A stretch of 56,740 nucleotides of DNA from Thauera phenylacetica B4P (lineage in GTDB: Bacteria; Pseudomonadota; Gammaproteobacteria; Burkholderiales; Rhodocyclaceae). Shown in pieces: positions 40,919 through 49,032 of the stretch. Made by a program: the position numbers and the translations under genes. Location: contig NZ_AMXF01000004.1 of the NCBI RefSeq assembly GCF_000310225.1, positions 1 to 56,740 on the forward strand, in the 5' to 3' direction. Every line of letters begins with the position of its first letter. Position 1 is the first letter of the stretch. The notes under the pieces are model-generated. The model had not been told where the DNA came from. It worked only from the letters and a program-made list of their open reading frames with translations, and made no database searches.

Positions 40919-41860
40919 ATGAATGAGGTCGATGTCTACGTACACGCGGCAACACGCGCCAATACGCGTCGCAGCTACACCTCCGCCGTGCGCCACTTCG
41001 AGGTGGAATGGGGTGGCTTCCTGCCGGCGAGCGCGGACAGCATCGCGCGCTATCTGGCGCGGCATGCCGAACTGCTGTCCATCGCTACCCTGCGACAGCG
41101 CCTCGCAGCCTTGTCGCGCTGGCACCAGGATCACGGCTTTGCCGATCCTACCAAGGCCCCTCTGGTACGACAGACCATGAAGGGCATTCAAACCGTGCAT
41201 CCGCCGCAAACCCGTCAGGCGGTGCCGCTACAGATTGGCCAACTGTCCCACGCCGTGACATGGCTGGACCACGCGATCGGGACCCAGGGCGCGGTCGCGC
41301 GACTGCGCCACACCCGTGACAAGGCGCTACTCCTCCTGGGTTTCTGGCGCGGATTCCGAAGTGACGAGTTGATCCGCCTGGAAACGCAAGATGTCGAACT
41401 CGTGCCCGCCCAAGGCATGACCTGCTTCCTGCCTCGAACCAAGGGCGACCGGCAGGCGGCCGGACGGTGCTTCAAGGTGCCGGCCTTGTCGCGTCTGTGC
41501 CCCGTGGCGGCCTATACGGCCTGGAAGGATCTGTCGGGGATTGAGGAAGGGCCGGTCTTCCGCGGGATCGATCAATGGGGACGAATCCGTGTCCACGGCC
41601 TGCACGTCAACAGCGTCACGCCGCTGCTGCGCAGCATTTTCGAGCGCGCGGGACTCCTGTCGGCCGACAGCTTCAGCAGCCATTCCTTGCGTCGTGGTTT
41701 CGCCAACTGGGCCAACGACAACGGCTGGGATGTCAAGAGCCTGATGGAATACGTCGGCTGGCGTGATGTGAAGTCTGCCCTGCGCTATATCGACGGGGCC
41801 GATGCCTTCGGTCAGCAGCGCATCGAACGCGCCTTGTCGGACGACGCTCAGACGTCGTGA
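40919..41860 (+). CDS. tnpS: Tyrosine recombinase, TnpS-like cointegrate resolution protein
   Basis: 313 residues. The N-terminal SAM-like domain (NTRRSYTSAVRHFEVEWGGF) is followed by a catalytic domain with Arg in GFWRGFRSDELIRL, Lys in RTKGDRQ, His-x-x-Arg in SSHSLRRGFAN, Trp/His in MEYVGWRD and the nucleophile Tyr in SALRYIDGAD. Size and context fit TnpS of Tn4651/Tn5041-type transposons, which resolves cointegrates. Its end overlaps the convergent small tnpC-like gene by 13 bp. Confidence 0.85.
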   Translation: MNEVDVYVHAATRANTRRSYTSAVRHFEVEWGGFLPASADSIARYLARHAELLSIATLRQRLAALSRWHQDHGFADPTKAPLVRQTMKGIQTVHPPQTRQAVPLQIGQLSHAVTWLDHAIGTQGAVARLRHTRDKALLLLGFWRGFRSDELIRLETQDVELVPAQGMTCFLPRTKGDRQAAGRCFKVPALSRLCPVAAYTAWKDLSGIEEGPVFRGIDQWGRIRVHGLHVNSVTPLLRSIFERAGLLSADSFSSHSLRRGFANWANDNGWDVKSLMEYVGWRDVKSALRYIDGADAFGQQRIERALSDDAQTS

Positions 41861-42204
41861 TCCGGCTGCAGGTCGGCCAACGGCTGCAGAGCTGCGGCGA
41901 TCTCGAGACAGTGATCGGACATCTGCCGGAACTCGTCGATGAGGGCGGCGGCAACTTCCCACAGGTCATCGGCGCTCGATTCGCTCGGATTCGCGCCATT
42001 GATGACAGTGTGCGCCATGCGATGAAGACGCAGCAGTTCATCCCGCACACCCCCTGTTCTGTCGAAACGCTGCGCCATCGGAGCCAGCCCGTCGACCAGT
42101 TCGAGTAGCGCTGTGGTATCAAAGCTTTGCCGCAGGTTGTCCAGTGCTGCGGAGTCAACATCGCCGTAGGGGGTAACCGCGAAACGGGGTTCAGGGATGT
42201 CCAT
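41848..42204 (-). CDS. Small TnpC-like protein downstream of the transposase
   Basis: 118 residues, acidic and mostly helical (LDNLRQSFDTTALLELVDGL, then FDRTGGVRDELLRLHRMAHT; LWEVAAALIDEFRQMSDHCL). The ATG lies 2 bp after the tnpA stop, so it is co-translated. In Tn4652 a protein of similar size at the same place, TnpC, lowers transposase level after transcription. Assignment rests on position and size; no motif is known to me. Confidence 0.75.
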   Translation of the reverse strand: MDIPEPRFAVTPYGDVDSAALDNLRQSFDTTALLELVDGLAPMAQRFDRTGGVRDELLRLHRMAHTVINGANPSESSADDLWEVAAALIDEFRQMSDHCLEIAAALQPLADLQPDHDV

Positions 42205-42206
42205 GC

Positions 42207-45200
42207 TCAGGCTCTGCGCGTCGCGCGCCGCATGTCCTGCACCGACGCGGCCGCTTGTTGAAAGGTGTCGTCCGCGATCCAGGCTTCGGGTTTGCGCTTG
42301 AGTTTCAGGCTGTACTCGCCGAAGCGCTTGACGTGCGCGACCTGGTAGGGACTCAGAAAGCTGACATCGTTTTCCGTGATCTGCCAGCCTTCATGCCGGA
42401 GGTCGCCCAACGTGCGCATCATGTCGACGGTGTTCTGCAGGATCAGGGCGGAGGCCACCAGATCGTTGTAGCGCAGGCGCTTCTGCTGTTCGTCCGGCTC
42501 GTTCACCGCGATCACGTCGCCACCGAAGGACAGCCATTTGGCAAAGCCGTTGTAGGACTCGATCTTGTTGGTGTTGGCGGTGATCTCCTGGCGCAGCTCA
42601 CGACTGCCGATCCACTCCAGCAGGAAGCCCGTGCGGATCACGTTGCCCAGTTCCTGCGCCGCGAAATACAGACGGTTCTTGCGGCTGTAGCTGCCCAGCT
42701 TGCGCAGCAGGGTGGCCGAAGAAATCTTGCCGGCGTAGATCGACAAGGCCACCTGCATCAGATCCTGCCAGTGCCGCTCGATGAGGTTCCAGTCCACGCT
42801 GTCGCCGAACAGGCGGTTGATGTACTTGTACTTCACCGCCTTGTCCGGCCGGAACAGCGTCAGATTTTTCCAGTTCCGGATGCGCGGCATCAGCTTGATG
42901 CCCAGCAGATGGGTGAAGGCAAACACTGTGGCCGACTGGCCCTGGGTGTCGGCATGCACGGTATCCGCTTCGACCGACAGGCCGGCCTTGAGCAGTCCCT
43001 CGATCACGTAGATCGCTTCCCACACACCGGGCGGAATGAAGTGGCGGAACACCGCGATGTAATTGTTGGCCACGTGCCGGTAGGCGACGGCGCCCATCTT
43101 GCGGTAACGGAAGTGGTAACCCGCGAGCAGGTTTTCGTCGTAGAAATCGTACTGCGTACCGTCGGCGGCGACCGTCTTGCCATCACCCCATATCTTGGGG
43201 AGATCCAGGCGCAGATATACCTCGTTGAGCTCGCGTTGGGCCGCTTCCAGGCTCTCCAGTGAGAGGTGGCGCCGATTGACGAAGGACAGCATGTGCGGCG
43301 TGACGCCGCTGTTGCCCAGATGGCGCGCCGCCTGTGTGGGCCCGAGGTTGCAGCCCATGGCGAAGATCGTCAGCAGGTAGCGCTCGGCCGGCTGCTTGAG
43401 CTTGGCCATGTTGCCCGATAGTGGCCCGAAGTGCCGCGTGAAGCCCATCCAGTGTTCGATGTTGGCGAGCACGTCCAGAATGTGCCGCGCCGGCATGCGC
43501 TGGGTCAGCGCGTTCTGCAGCGACATAACCGAAGGCGGGATTTCGCGCGCAATCGGCTTGCGCAACACGGGTTCTCCGCTGGCAGTCAGGGCCACATCGC
43601 CGCGGCATTCAGGAAACGTGTCATCCAGGTGCTGCGCGGTGTCGGTGAGCCAGTCGCGCAAACTGCTGGCAAAGGTCGTTGCGTCCTGCGGCAGGCCAAT
43701 CTTGTCGCAGTAGGCGGGTAACAACTCCTGGCATTCCTCCCACGAAAGCAACTGATCGCGGTAATCGGCGAACTCCTCCGAGCCGACGATACTGAGATCG
43801 CCAGAGCGCAACTCCTCGGCGAGGTAGGAGAAGACACAGATTTCGAGGTTGCGCCGGCTTAAGCCCAGACCGAAACCATCGCCGCTGTCGCCCTCGCGCA
43901 GGAGCTTGCGCCAGCGGTCCGAGGCGAAGGAAAGGTCAATGCTCTCCGTAATCCACTCGATGCGATGCTTGTCCTGGTAGGTCTTGATGAGGTTCAAAGC
44001 GTCGATCAGCGTCCGATCCTGGGTGGTGGCGCGGATGTCGAGCAAATGCACGAGCCGGAACAGGATGGAGCGATGGCTCTTGAAGTGTTTCCACACGAGC
44101 GGCAGGTAGTTGTTGCCGCTGGTCGCCTGCACCTGGGCACAGGTCTCGCGGACCCCGTGGACTCCACCTGCGGGTGCAAGGTATTCGCGTATCTGAGCGC
44201 CGGCCGCCGCATTGTCCGGTTCGCCGTCGAGGATGGCGAGCACGCCATCCAGCGTGCCGATCAGGCGCTCGATCTGGCCGCGCTGCCCGAACTGGATCTG
44301 GTCGAGCTCTTCCTTGGCGCGTTTGTGAATCGTGGCCACGCGGCGCAGGAACATCTCGGCCAACTGATCCCGCGCGCGCACCTGCATGCGCCGGATCAGG
44401 GCCACCAGCAGGGTGTAACGCTTGGTCTCGGCGCATTCGCGCAACTCGGACACGTCATAGGCCATGGCCTGGGCGGCGAAGTGGCGAATCTTGGTGTCGG
44501 GAAGGCCTGCAAGGACGTCATCCCCCGCCGTGATCGAATCCAGCCATTCCAGATGCTCCACCAGCATATCGAGATGCTTGCGGGTCGGGCGTTTCGCGGA
44601 TTTCTTGAGCTCGTTGTATTCGCTTTGGCGGCGTTCCAGTTTGTCCGTGACCAGCAGCGCCTGTAGGGCTTCGAGTTGTTGGGGGGTGATACGGTGAAAT
44701 ACCTTACCGAACACCCGGTTCTGCACGGCAGCGTGGGCCTTCTCTGCCAAATCGTCGAGCGTCGAGAAGGCGGGGAGTTCGTAGCGCGCCTGGAGCACCC
44801 CCTCGATTATCCCATTGATGATGTCGGCACGCTGATCCATGAGCTCAGCCGCATCGCAGGCAAAGCGTTCTGCTTGGCGCATCGCATCGTGCCCATGGAA
44901 GGGTTTGACGTTAAGCAAGCCCAGCACCATGGCTTTGTGCCGAAAGAGGGTGCGTTCGACGGGGTATTCGATCCGTATCGCGTCACCGAAACCGAGGCCA
45001 TTCCGGACGTGGGTGATCACCTCGGAAGGTATCTTGTCGAGGCTAGGAAAGTAGCGCAAGTGCTGGAAAACTTTGAGCAGGACGGCCAGTCCGAGTCGGG
45101 TCCCGGCAGAACGGCCGGCCGACTTCAGCCAGTTGATTTCTTCATCCTGCAGAGTAAAGAACTGTCGCAGGTCACTCGGTGAGTAGTAGCTCAGAAACTG

Positions 45201-45230
45201 CGGGTATGCAGTGCGCTCCAGTGACGCCAT
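42207..45230 (-). CDS. tnpA: Tn3-family transposase
   Basis: 1007 residues, full length. The N-terminal region (PQFLSYYSPSDLRQFFTLQD) is DUF4158-like. The C-terminal DDE domain shows WGDGKTVAADGTQYDFYDEN (first Asp), SVEADTVHADTQGQSATVFA (second Asp) and TNKIESYNGFAKWLSFGGD (Glu). The ATG at 45230 (MASLERTAYPQF) is chosen because the longer frame has an unusual N-terminus. It lies ~100 bp inside the right inverted repeat, reading inward. No disruption, so the transposon may be active. Confidence 0.96.
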   Translation of the reverse strand: MASLERTAYPQFLSYYSPSDLRQFFTLQDEEINWLKSAGRSAGTRLGLAVLLKVFQHLRYFPSLDKIPSEVITHVRNGLGFGDAIRIEYPVERTLFRHKAMVLGLLNVKPFHGHDAMRQAERFACDAAELMDQRADIINGIIEGVLQARYELPAFSTLDDLAEKAHAAVQNRVFGKVFHRITPQQLEALQALLVTDKLERRQSEYNELKKSAKRPTRKHLDMLVEHLEWLDSITAGDDVLAGLPDTKIRHFAAQAMAYDVSELRECAETKRYTLLVALIRRMQVRARDQLAEMFLRRVATIHKRAKEELDQIQFGQRGQIERLIGTLDGVLAILDGEPDNAAAGAQIREYLAPAGGVHGVRETCAQVQATSGNNYLPLVWKHFKSHRSILFRLVHLLDIRATTQDRTLIDALNLIKTYQDKHRIEWITESIDLSFASDRWRKLLREGDSGDGFGLGLSRRNLEICVFSYLAEELRSGDLSIVGSEEFADYRDQLLSWEECQELLPAYCDKIGLPQDATTFASSLRDWLTDTAQHLDDTFPECRGDVALTASGEPVLRKPIAREIPPSVMSLQNALTQRMPARHILDVLANIEHWMGFTRHFGPLSGNMAKLKQPAERYLLTIFAMGCNLGPTQAARHLGNSGVTPHMLSFVNRRHLSLESLEAAQRELNEVYLRLDLPKIWGDGKTVAADGTQYDFYDENLLAGYHFRYRKMGAVAYRHVANNYIAVFRHFIPPGVWEAIYVIEGLLKAGLSVEADTVHADTQGQSATVFAFTHLLGIKLMPRIRNWKNLTLFRPDKAVKYKYINRLFGDSVDWNLIERHWQDLMQVALSIYAGKISSATLLRKLGSYSRKNRLYFAAQELGNVIRTGFLLEWIGSRELRQEITANTNKIESYNGFAKWLSFGGDVIAVNEPDEQQKRLRYNDLVASALILQNTVDMMRTLGDLRHEGWQITENDVSFLSPYQVAHVKRFGEYSLKLKRKPEAWIADDTFQQAAASVQDMRRATRRA

Positions 45231-45328
45231 CCTGATCCTCCGGTATCCGTGCCAGCATGCAAGGGTAACGGAGAATTGCAGCGGTTGGCACGTCATCAGG
45301 ATTAGTTGTAGATCAACCGGTTACAGGT

Positions 45329-45371
45329 GATATGTACAGTTTTTCCCCTTATCCCGGTCATACGCCGATTT
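45329..45371. repeat. Right inverted repeat and target duplication of the transposon
   Basis: On the minus strand the 38-bp repeat reads GGCGTATGACCGGGATAAGG and onward; GATTT follows at 45367-45371. The tnpA start codon lies about 100 bp inside. Between them (45231-45328) is a spaced inverted repeat, CGTGCCA and TGGCACG, that could be a tnpA control site. Confidence 0.95.
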
Positions 45372-45390
45372 CACCCACGCCGAGCCCGTC

Positions 45391-46020
45391 ATGAGCGTCG
45401 AACAGAGCCTCATCGCCTTCTCCCTCGCCGCCATGGTGCTGGCCGCGACGCCCGGCATCGACACCGCGCTGGTGCTGCGCATGTCGATCTCGGCCGGTGC
45501 GCGACGCGGGCTGGCTGCGGCCTTTGGCATCGCAGCCGGGTGCCTGCTGTGGGGCGCGGTGGTGGCGACCGGGCTGGGGGCGCTGCTGGCGGCGTCCGGC
45601 ACGGTGTTCACCGTGGTGAAGTTTCTTGGCGCGGCCTATCTGGTGTGGCAGGGCGTGCTGTTGCTGAGGAGCCGCGGCGTGCGCGCCGATGCGCCTGCGG
45701 TGGCGGCGGGGGGTGAGACGGTGGGCTCGGCGTTCGCCAAGGGCTTCCTGACCAACGCACTCAATCCCAAGGTCGGCATCTTCTACCTGACCCTGCTGCC
45801 ACAGTTCGTGCCGGCGGGGGTGGAGATGGCGTCGTTCAGCTTCCTGCTCGCTTCGATCCACGTGGCAATGTCGCTGCTGTGGTTCGTGCTGCTGGTCGCG
45901 CTGACGCGGCGCTCGGTGCGCTTTCTGCAGAAGCCGGCGGTGGTCGCCGCGCTCGACCGGCTCACCGGCGTGGTGTTCCTCGGCTTCGGACTCAAGCTCG
46001 CGGTGTCGCAGCCGGCGTGA
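45391..46020 (+). CDS. LysE/RhtB-family amino-acid exporter
   Basis: 209 residues with about six helices. It has the family start (SLIAFSLAAMVLAATPGIDT, Pro-Gly-x-Asp/Asn) and FLTNALNPKVGIFYLTLLPQ (NPKxxxF block). Likely exports neutral or basic amino acids or homoserine-type compounds; specificity cannot be told. Before the transposon landed, its ATG overlapped the tag stop (ATGA), so it was translationally coupled to tag. It now begins 25 bp after the transposon end and must rely on a promoter reading out of it or on a weak local one. Confidence 0.92.
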   Translation: MSVEQSLIAFSLAAMVLAATPGIDTALVLRMSISAGARRGLAAAFGIAAGCLLWGAVVATGLGALLAASGTVFTVVKFLGAAYLVWQGVLLLRSRGVRADAPAVAAGGETVGSAFAKGFLTNALNPKVGIFYLTLLPQFVPAGVEMASFSFLLASIHVAMSLLWFVLLVALTRRSVRFLQKPAVVAALDRLTGVVFLGFGLKLAVSQPA

Positions 46021-46059
46021 CGCCATGTTCGCCGCGGGGGCGGGCGCAGCCGATGCGGC

Positions 46060-47394
46060 TTACTTCACCACCCCCCAGGCCTTGAGCCGGTTGTAGGAAT
46101 ACTGCGCGGCGTTGCCCTGCTGGCTCTGGCGCAGGTAGGCGACGTAGTGCTGGGCGGCGGCCTGGCGGTTGCCCATGCCTTCGAGCGAGATGCCCTTGAG
46201 GAAGGTGATGCCGGCGTCGCCGGGGAGCAGGCGGTCGAAGCGGTCGAGGTTCTGGTAGGCGCGGCCGGCGTCGCGCTGCTGCAGGGCGAGCACCCCGGCG
46301 AGCTTGTAGGCCTGCGCTTCCTGTGGGTAGATCTCGCGCGCGCTGTCGGCGTAGCTGACCGCCTTCGCGGTCTGGCCCTGGGCCTGCAGGCATTGCGCCA
46401 TGCGCAGGTTGCTGGCGTAGTCGCGCGGGGTCTTGGCCAGCGCGGTCTGGAATTCGGTCTGGGCTTTGGCGTACTGCCTGGCGGCCATCGCGGTCTCGCC
46501 GTTCTTGCAGGCGTCGATGGTGGGGCGGATGCGGCGCAGGCTGGCGGTGCTGTCCATGAAGCGCTCGCGGCGCGCATCCAGGCTGTTGCTGATGCGGTAG
46601 CGCGAGTCGGCCGCGGCCTGGGCGGCCTGCATGCGCTCGCTGCTCATCGGGTGGGTGGAGAACATGGTCTGCAGCAGCGAGGGCGCGGCTTTCTCCTCGG
46701 ACACCAGCAGTTGATGCAGGCGCACCATGCCGGAGGCGGGGTAGCCCGCCTTGACGAGGTATTCCTGGCCGAGGGCGTCGGCCTCGCGCTCGTGCTCGCG
46801 CGAGTAGCCGGCGAGCAGGGCGCTGGCGCCGATCTGCCCGCCCATGCTCATCAGCCCGCCCCAGTCGGAGTTTTGCGCCGCCACGTTGAGGCCCGCGATG
46901 GCCGCCTGCGCAACCATGTTCTGCCCCTGGCGCTGGGCGGCGTGGCGGGCGTTGACGTGGCCGAGCTCGTGGCCGAGCAGGGCGGCGAGCTGAGCCTCGT
47001 CGTCGAGGTCGGCGAGGATGCCGCGCGTCACACCCATTGCGCCGCCGGGGAAGGTGTAGGCGTTGACGTAGTTGGCGTTGAGCACGCGGTAGGAGTAGGG
47101 CATCTGCGGGCGATGCGTGAGCACGCCCATGCGCTGGCCGATGCCGGCGACGTAGCGGTTGACCGACTCGTCCTGGATGGCGCCGAGGTCCTGCGAGAAC
47201 TGGTGCGGCGCGACCTGAGCGTCGGTCTGAACCTCCTGCGCCTCGCTCATGCCGACGAGGATGGACTTGCCGGTGACGGGGGAGGTGGCGCAGCCCGAAA
47301 GGCTCGCAGCGCCAGCGCCGAGCAGCCACAGCGCCTGGCGGCGGGTGATGCGGTTGCGCTCGAGGCTGAGCGCGAGGTCGTCGAAGAAGCTCAT
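46060..47394 (-). CDS. M48-family metalloprotease lipoprotein with TPR-like C-terminus (BepA/LoiP-like)
   Basis: 444 residues. A twin-Arg-like start (RITRRQALWLLGAGAASLSGC) has a lipobox Cys near 34. The protease motif HELGHVNARHAAQR (HExxH) and the downstream Glu in SREHEREADALG are the zinc ligands. The C-terminal ~170 residues contain TPR-like helices (AARQYAKAQTEFQTALAKTP, then ASNLRMAQCLQAQGQTAKAV). BepA-type proteins degrade or help assemble outer-membrane proteins. Full length. Confidence 0.9.
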   Translation of the reverse strand: MSFFDDLALSLERNRITRRQALWLLGAGAASLSGCATSPVTGKSILVGMSEAQEVQTDAQVAPHQFSQDLGAIQDESVNRYVAGIGQRMGVLTHRPQMPYSYRVLNANYVNAYTFPGGAMGVTRGILADLDDEAQLAALLGHELGHVNARHAAQRQGQNMVAQAAIAGLNVAAQNSDWGGLMSMGGQIGASALLAGYSREHEREADALGQEYLVKAGYPASGMVRLHQLLVSEEKAAPSLLQTMFSTHPMSSERMQAAQAAADSRYRISNSLDARRERFMDSTASLRRIRPTIDACKNGETAMAARQYAKAQTEFQTALAKTPRDYASNLRMAQCLQAQGQTAKAVSYADSAREIYPQEAQAYKLAGVLALQQRDAGRAYQNLDRFDRLLPGDAGITFLKGISLEGMGNRQAAAQHYVAYLRQSQQGNAAQYSYNRLKAWGVVK

Positions 47395-47456
47395 GGCATT
47401 CGCTCGTCGAAGGACATGAGGCGATTGTAGCCACGTTGCAGCACGCGAGGGCTCCT

Positions 47457-47900
47457 GTAGGAGCGGCGGCAGCCGCGAATGGGGCGGTGCAGGGTGCGAC
47501 GTGGCCGCAGCGGATCGACGCCGTCTTCGCGCCTGCCGGCGCTCCTACAGGAGGCGTCGCGGGTGGAGGGGCATGTAGGAGCGGCGGCAGCCGCGAATGG
47601 GGCGGTGCAGACTGCGACGTGATTGCGGCGGATCGACGCCGTCTTCGCGCCTGCCGGCGCTCCTAGAGGAGGCGTCGCGGGTGGAGCGCATGTAGGAGCG
47701 GCGGCAGCCGCGAATGGGGTGGTGCAGCTTGCGAGGTGGTCGCAGTGGATCGATGCCGTTTTCGCGCCTGCCGGCGCTCCTACAGGAAGCGTCGAGGCTG
47801 GAGCGGCATGTAGGAGCGGCGGCAGCCGCGAATGGGTCGTGCAGATTGCGACGTGGTCGCAGTGGATCGATGCCGTTTTCGCGCCTGCCGGCGCTCCTAC
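47457..47900. repeat. Tandem array of four REPINs
   Basis: Four forward REP heads (starting 47457, 47574, 47692 and 47810), each paired with a reverse REP ending at 47548, 47666, 47783 and 47900. The unit period is 117-118 bp. The internal spacers are also similar (GTGCAG...GCGACGTGG...GATCGA...CCGT), so whole units were duplicated in tandem. A decayed fifth head lies near 47925. The rest of the gap 47395-47950 has no gene. The array lies just past the corA stop and upstream of the M48 gene start. Confidence 0.92.
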
Positions 47901-47950
47901 AAAAAACCGGCGGGGCTGGAGCGGCCTGTGGCGCGGCGGCGGCCGCGAGG

Positions 47951-48916
47951 CTACAGCCATCTCGCCTTGCGGAAGCGCCACCACAGGAAGGCGCTGGCGC
48001 TGGCGATCACGCCGAGGCCGAACAGGTAGCCGTATTCCCACTCCAGCTCGGGCATGTGGGCAAAGTTCATCCCCCAGATGCCGGCGAAGGCGGTGGCGAC
48101 GGCGAAGATGCCGGCCCAGGCGGCGAGGCGCTTGCTGACCTCGGTCTGGTCGATGGTGACCAGCGAGATGTTGACCTGGATCGCCGTGCCGATGGTCTCG
48201 CGGATGCTGTCGAGCGAGGCGTTGATGCGGGCGAGGTGGTCGTAGACGTCGCGGAAGTAATGCCGGCTCTTCGCGCAGACCTCGGGCACGCGCCCGCTGT
48301 GCAGCTTGCCGGCGGCCTCCATCAGCGGCAGCACCGCGTGCTTGAGCAGGGTGACCTTGCGTTTCAGGCGGTACAGGCGGCGGATGTTGGTATTGCCCGC
48401 GCCCTTGGTGAAGATGCGCTCCTCCAGGGCCTCGACCTCGGATTCGAGCTTGTCGATGAGCGGGAAGTAGCCGTCGACCACCGCGTCCATCAGCGCATAC
48501 AGCACGTAGCCCGGGCCCTTGGCGAGCATCTTCGGCTCGCGCTCGCAGCGCGCGCGCACGCCGAGGAAGTCGCGCGCGTGGTTGTTGCGCACCGACAGGA
48601 TGTAGTTGGTGCCGACGAAGACGTGCACCTCGCCGACCTCGAGCTTGCCCTCGCGCTCCTCGACCAGGTGCATGACCACGAAGAGCTCGTCGTCGTACTC
48701 CTCGACCTTGGGGCGCTGGTGGCGGTGGTCGGCGTCCTCGACGGCGAGCTCGTGCAGGCCGAACTCCTCCTTCATCACCGCGAGCTCTTCGGCGCTGGCG
48801 TCCTTGAGCGCGACCCAGACGAAGGTCTCGGGCTGCTGCACGTACTCGCTGATGTCCTCGACCGGGATGTCGGCGAGCTTGCGGCCGTGCTGGTAGGCGG
48901 TGCAGTTGATCAGCAT
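47951..48916 (-). CDS. corA: CorA-family magnesium/cobalt transporter
   Basis: 321 residues. A large cytoplasmic N-terminal domain is followed by a long stalk helix and two C-terminal membrane helices (about 260-282 and 292-312), with the pore signature GMNF in FAGIWGMNFAHMPELEWEYG. It forms a pentameric channel for Mg2+ (also Co2+/Ni2+). The start is ATG 48916 (MLINCTAYQHG). Immediately upstream the first 25 codons are duplicated as a short separate reading frame. mfd lies upstream on the same strand. Confidence 0.94.
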   Translation of the reverse strand: MLINCTAYQHGRKLADIPVEDISEYVQQPETFVWVALKDASAEELAVMKEEFGLHELAVEDADHRHQRPKVEEYDDELFVVMHLVEEREGKLEVGEVHVFVGTNYILSVRNNHARDFLGVRARCEREPKMLAKGPGYVLYALMDAVVDGYFPLIDKLESEVEALEERIFTKGAGNTNIRRLYRLKRKVTLLKHAVLPLMEAAGKLHSGRVPEVCAKSRHYFRDVYDHLARINASLDSIRETIGTAIQVNISLVTIDQTEVSKRLAAWAGIFAVATAFAGIWGMNFAHMPELEWEYGYLFGLGVIASASAFLWWRFRKARWL

Positions 48917-49016
48917 CGCGGTCTTTCCTTGATCAGGTCCTCAACTCGCTGATGTCCTCGACCGGGATGTCGGCGAGCTTGCGGCCGTGCTGGTAGGCGG
49001 TGGAGTTGATGAGCAT
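48842..49016 (-). repeat. 100-bp tandem duplication of the corA 5' end, with a 27-codon upstream frame
   Basis: The first ~25 codons of corA and their start context occur twice, offset by 100 bp (ATG at 48916 and 49016). The upstream copy reads MLINSTAYQHGRKLADIPVE, then five more residues matching CorA and RT, then TGA at 48933-48935, leaving 16 bp before the real corA ATG. The copies differ by a C-to-S change and at the junction. If translated, the 27-residue peptide would act as a leader controlling corA. Confidence 0.9.
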
Positions 49017-49032
49017 CACGGTGCGTCCTCGC

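Larger units (their letters stand above)
23181..45366. mobile_element. 22.2-kb Tn3-family heavy-metal resistance transposon (Tn4652/Tn5041-like)
   Basis: 38-bp terminal inverted repeats (23181-23218 and 45329-45366, 35 of 38 identical) are flanked by the direct repeat GATTT at 23176-23180 and 45367-45371, the 5-bp duplication expected of Tn3-family insertion. The core is TnpA (42207-45230), a small TnpC-like protein, a tyrosine recombinase and a KfrA-like coiled-coil protein. This is the Tn4652/Tn5041 style of cointegrate resolution, not a serine resolvase. The cargo is czc-type RND efflux with a two-component system, cadA/cadR, accessory proteins and a nested IS66-family element. The intact ends and duplication imply a complete, recent insertion. 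Confidence 0.96.
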
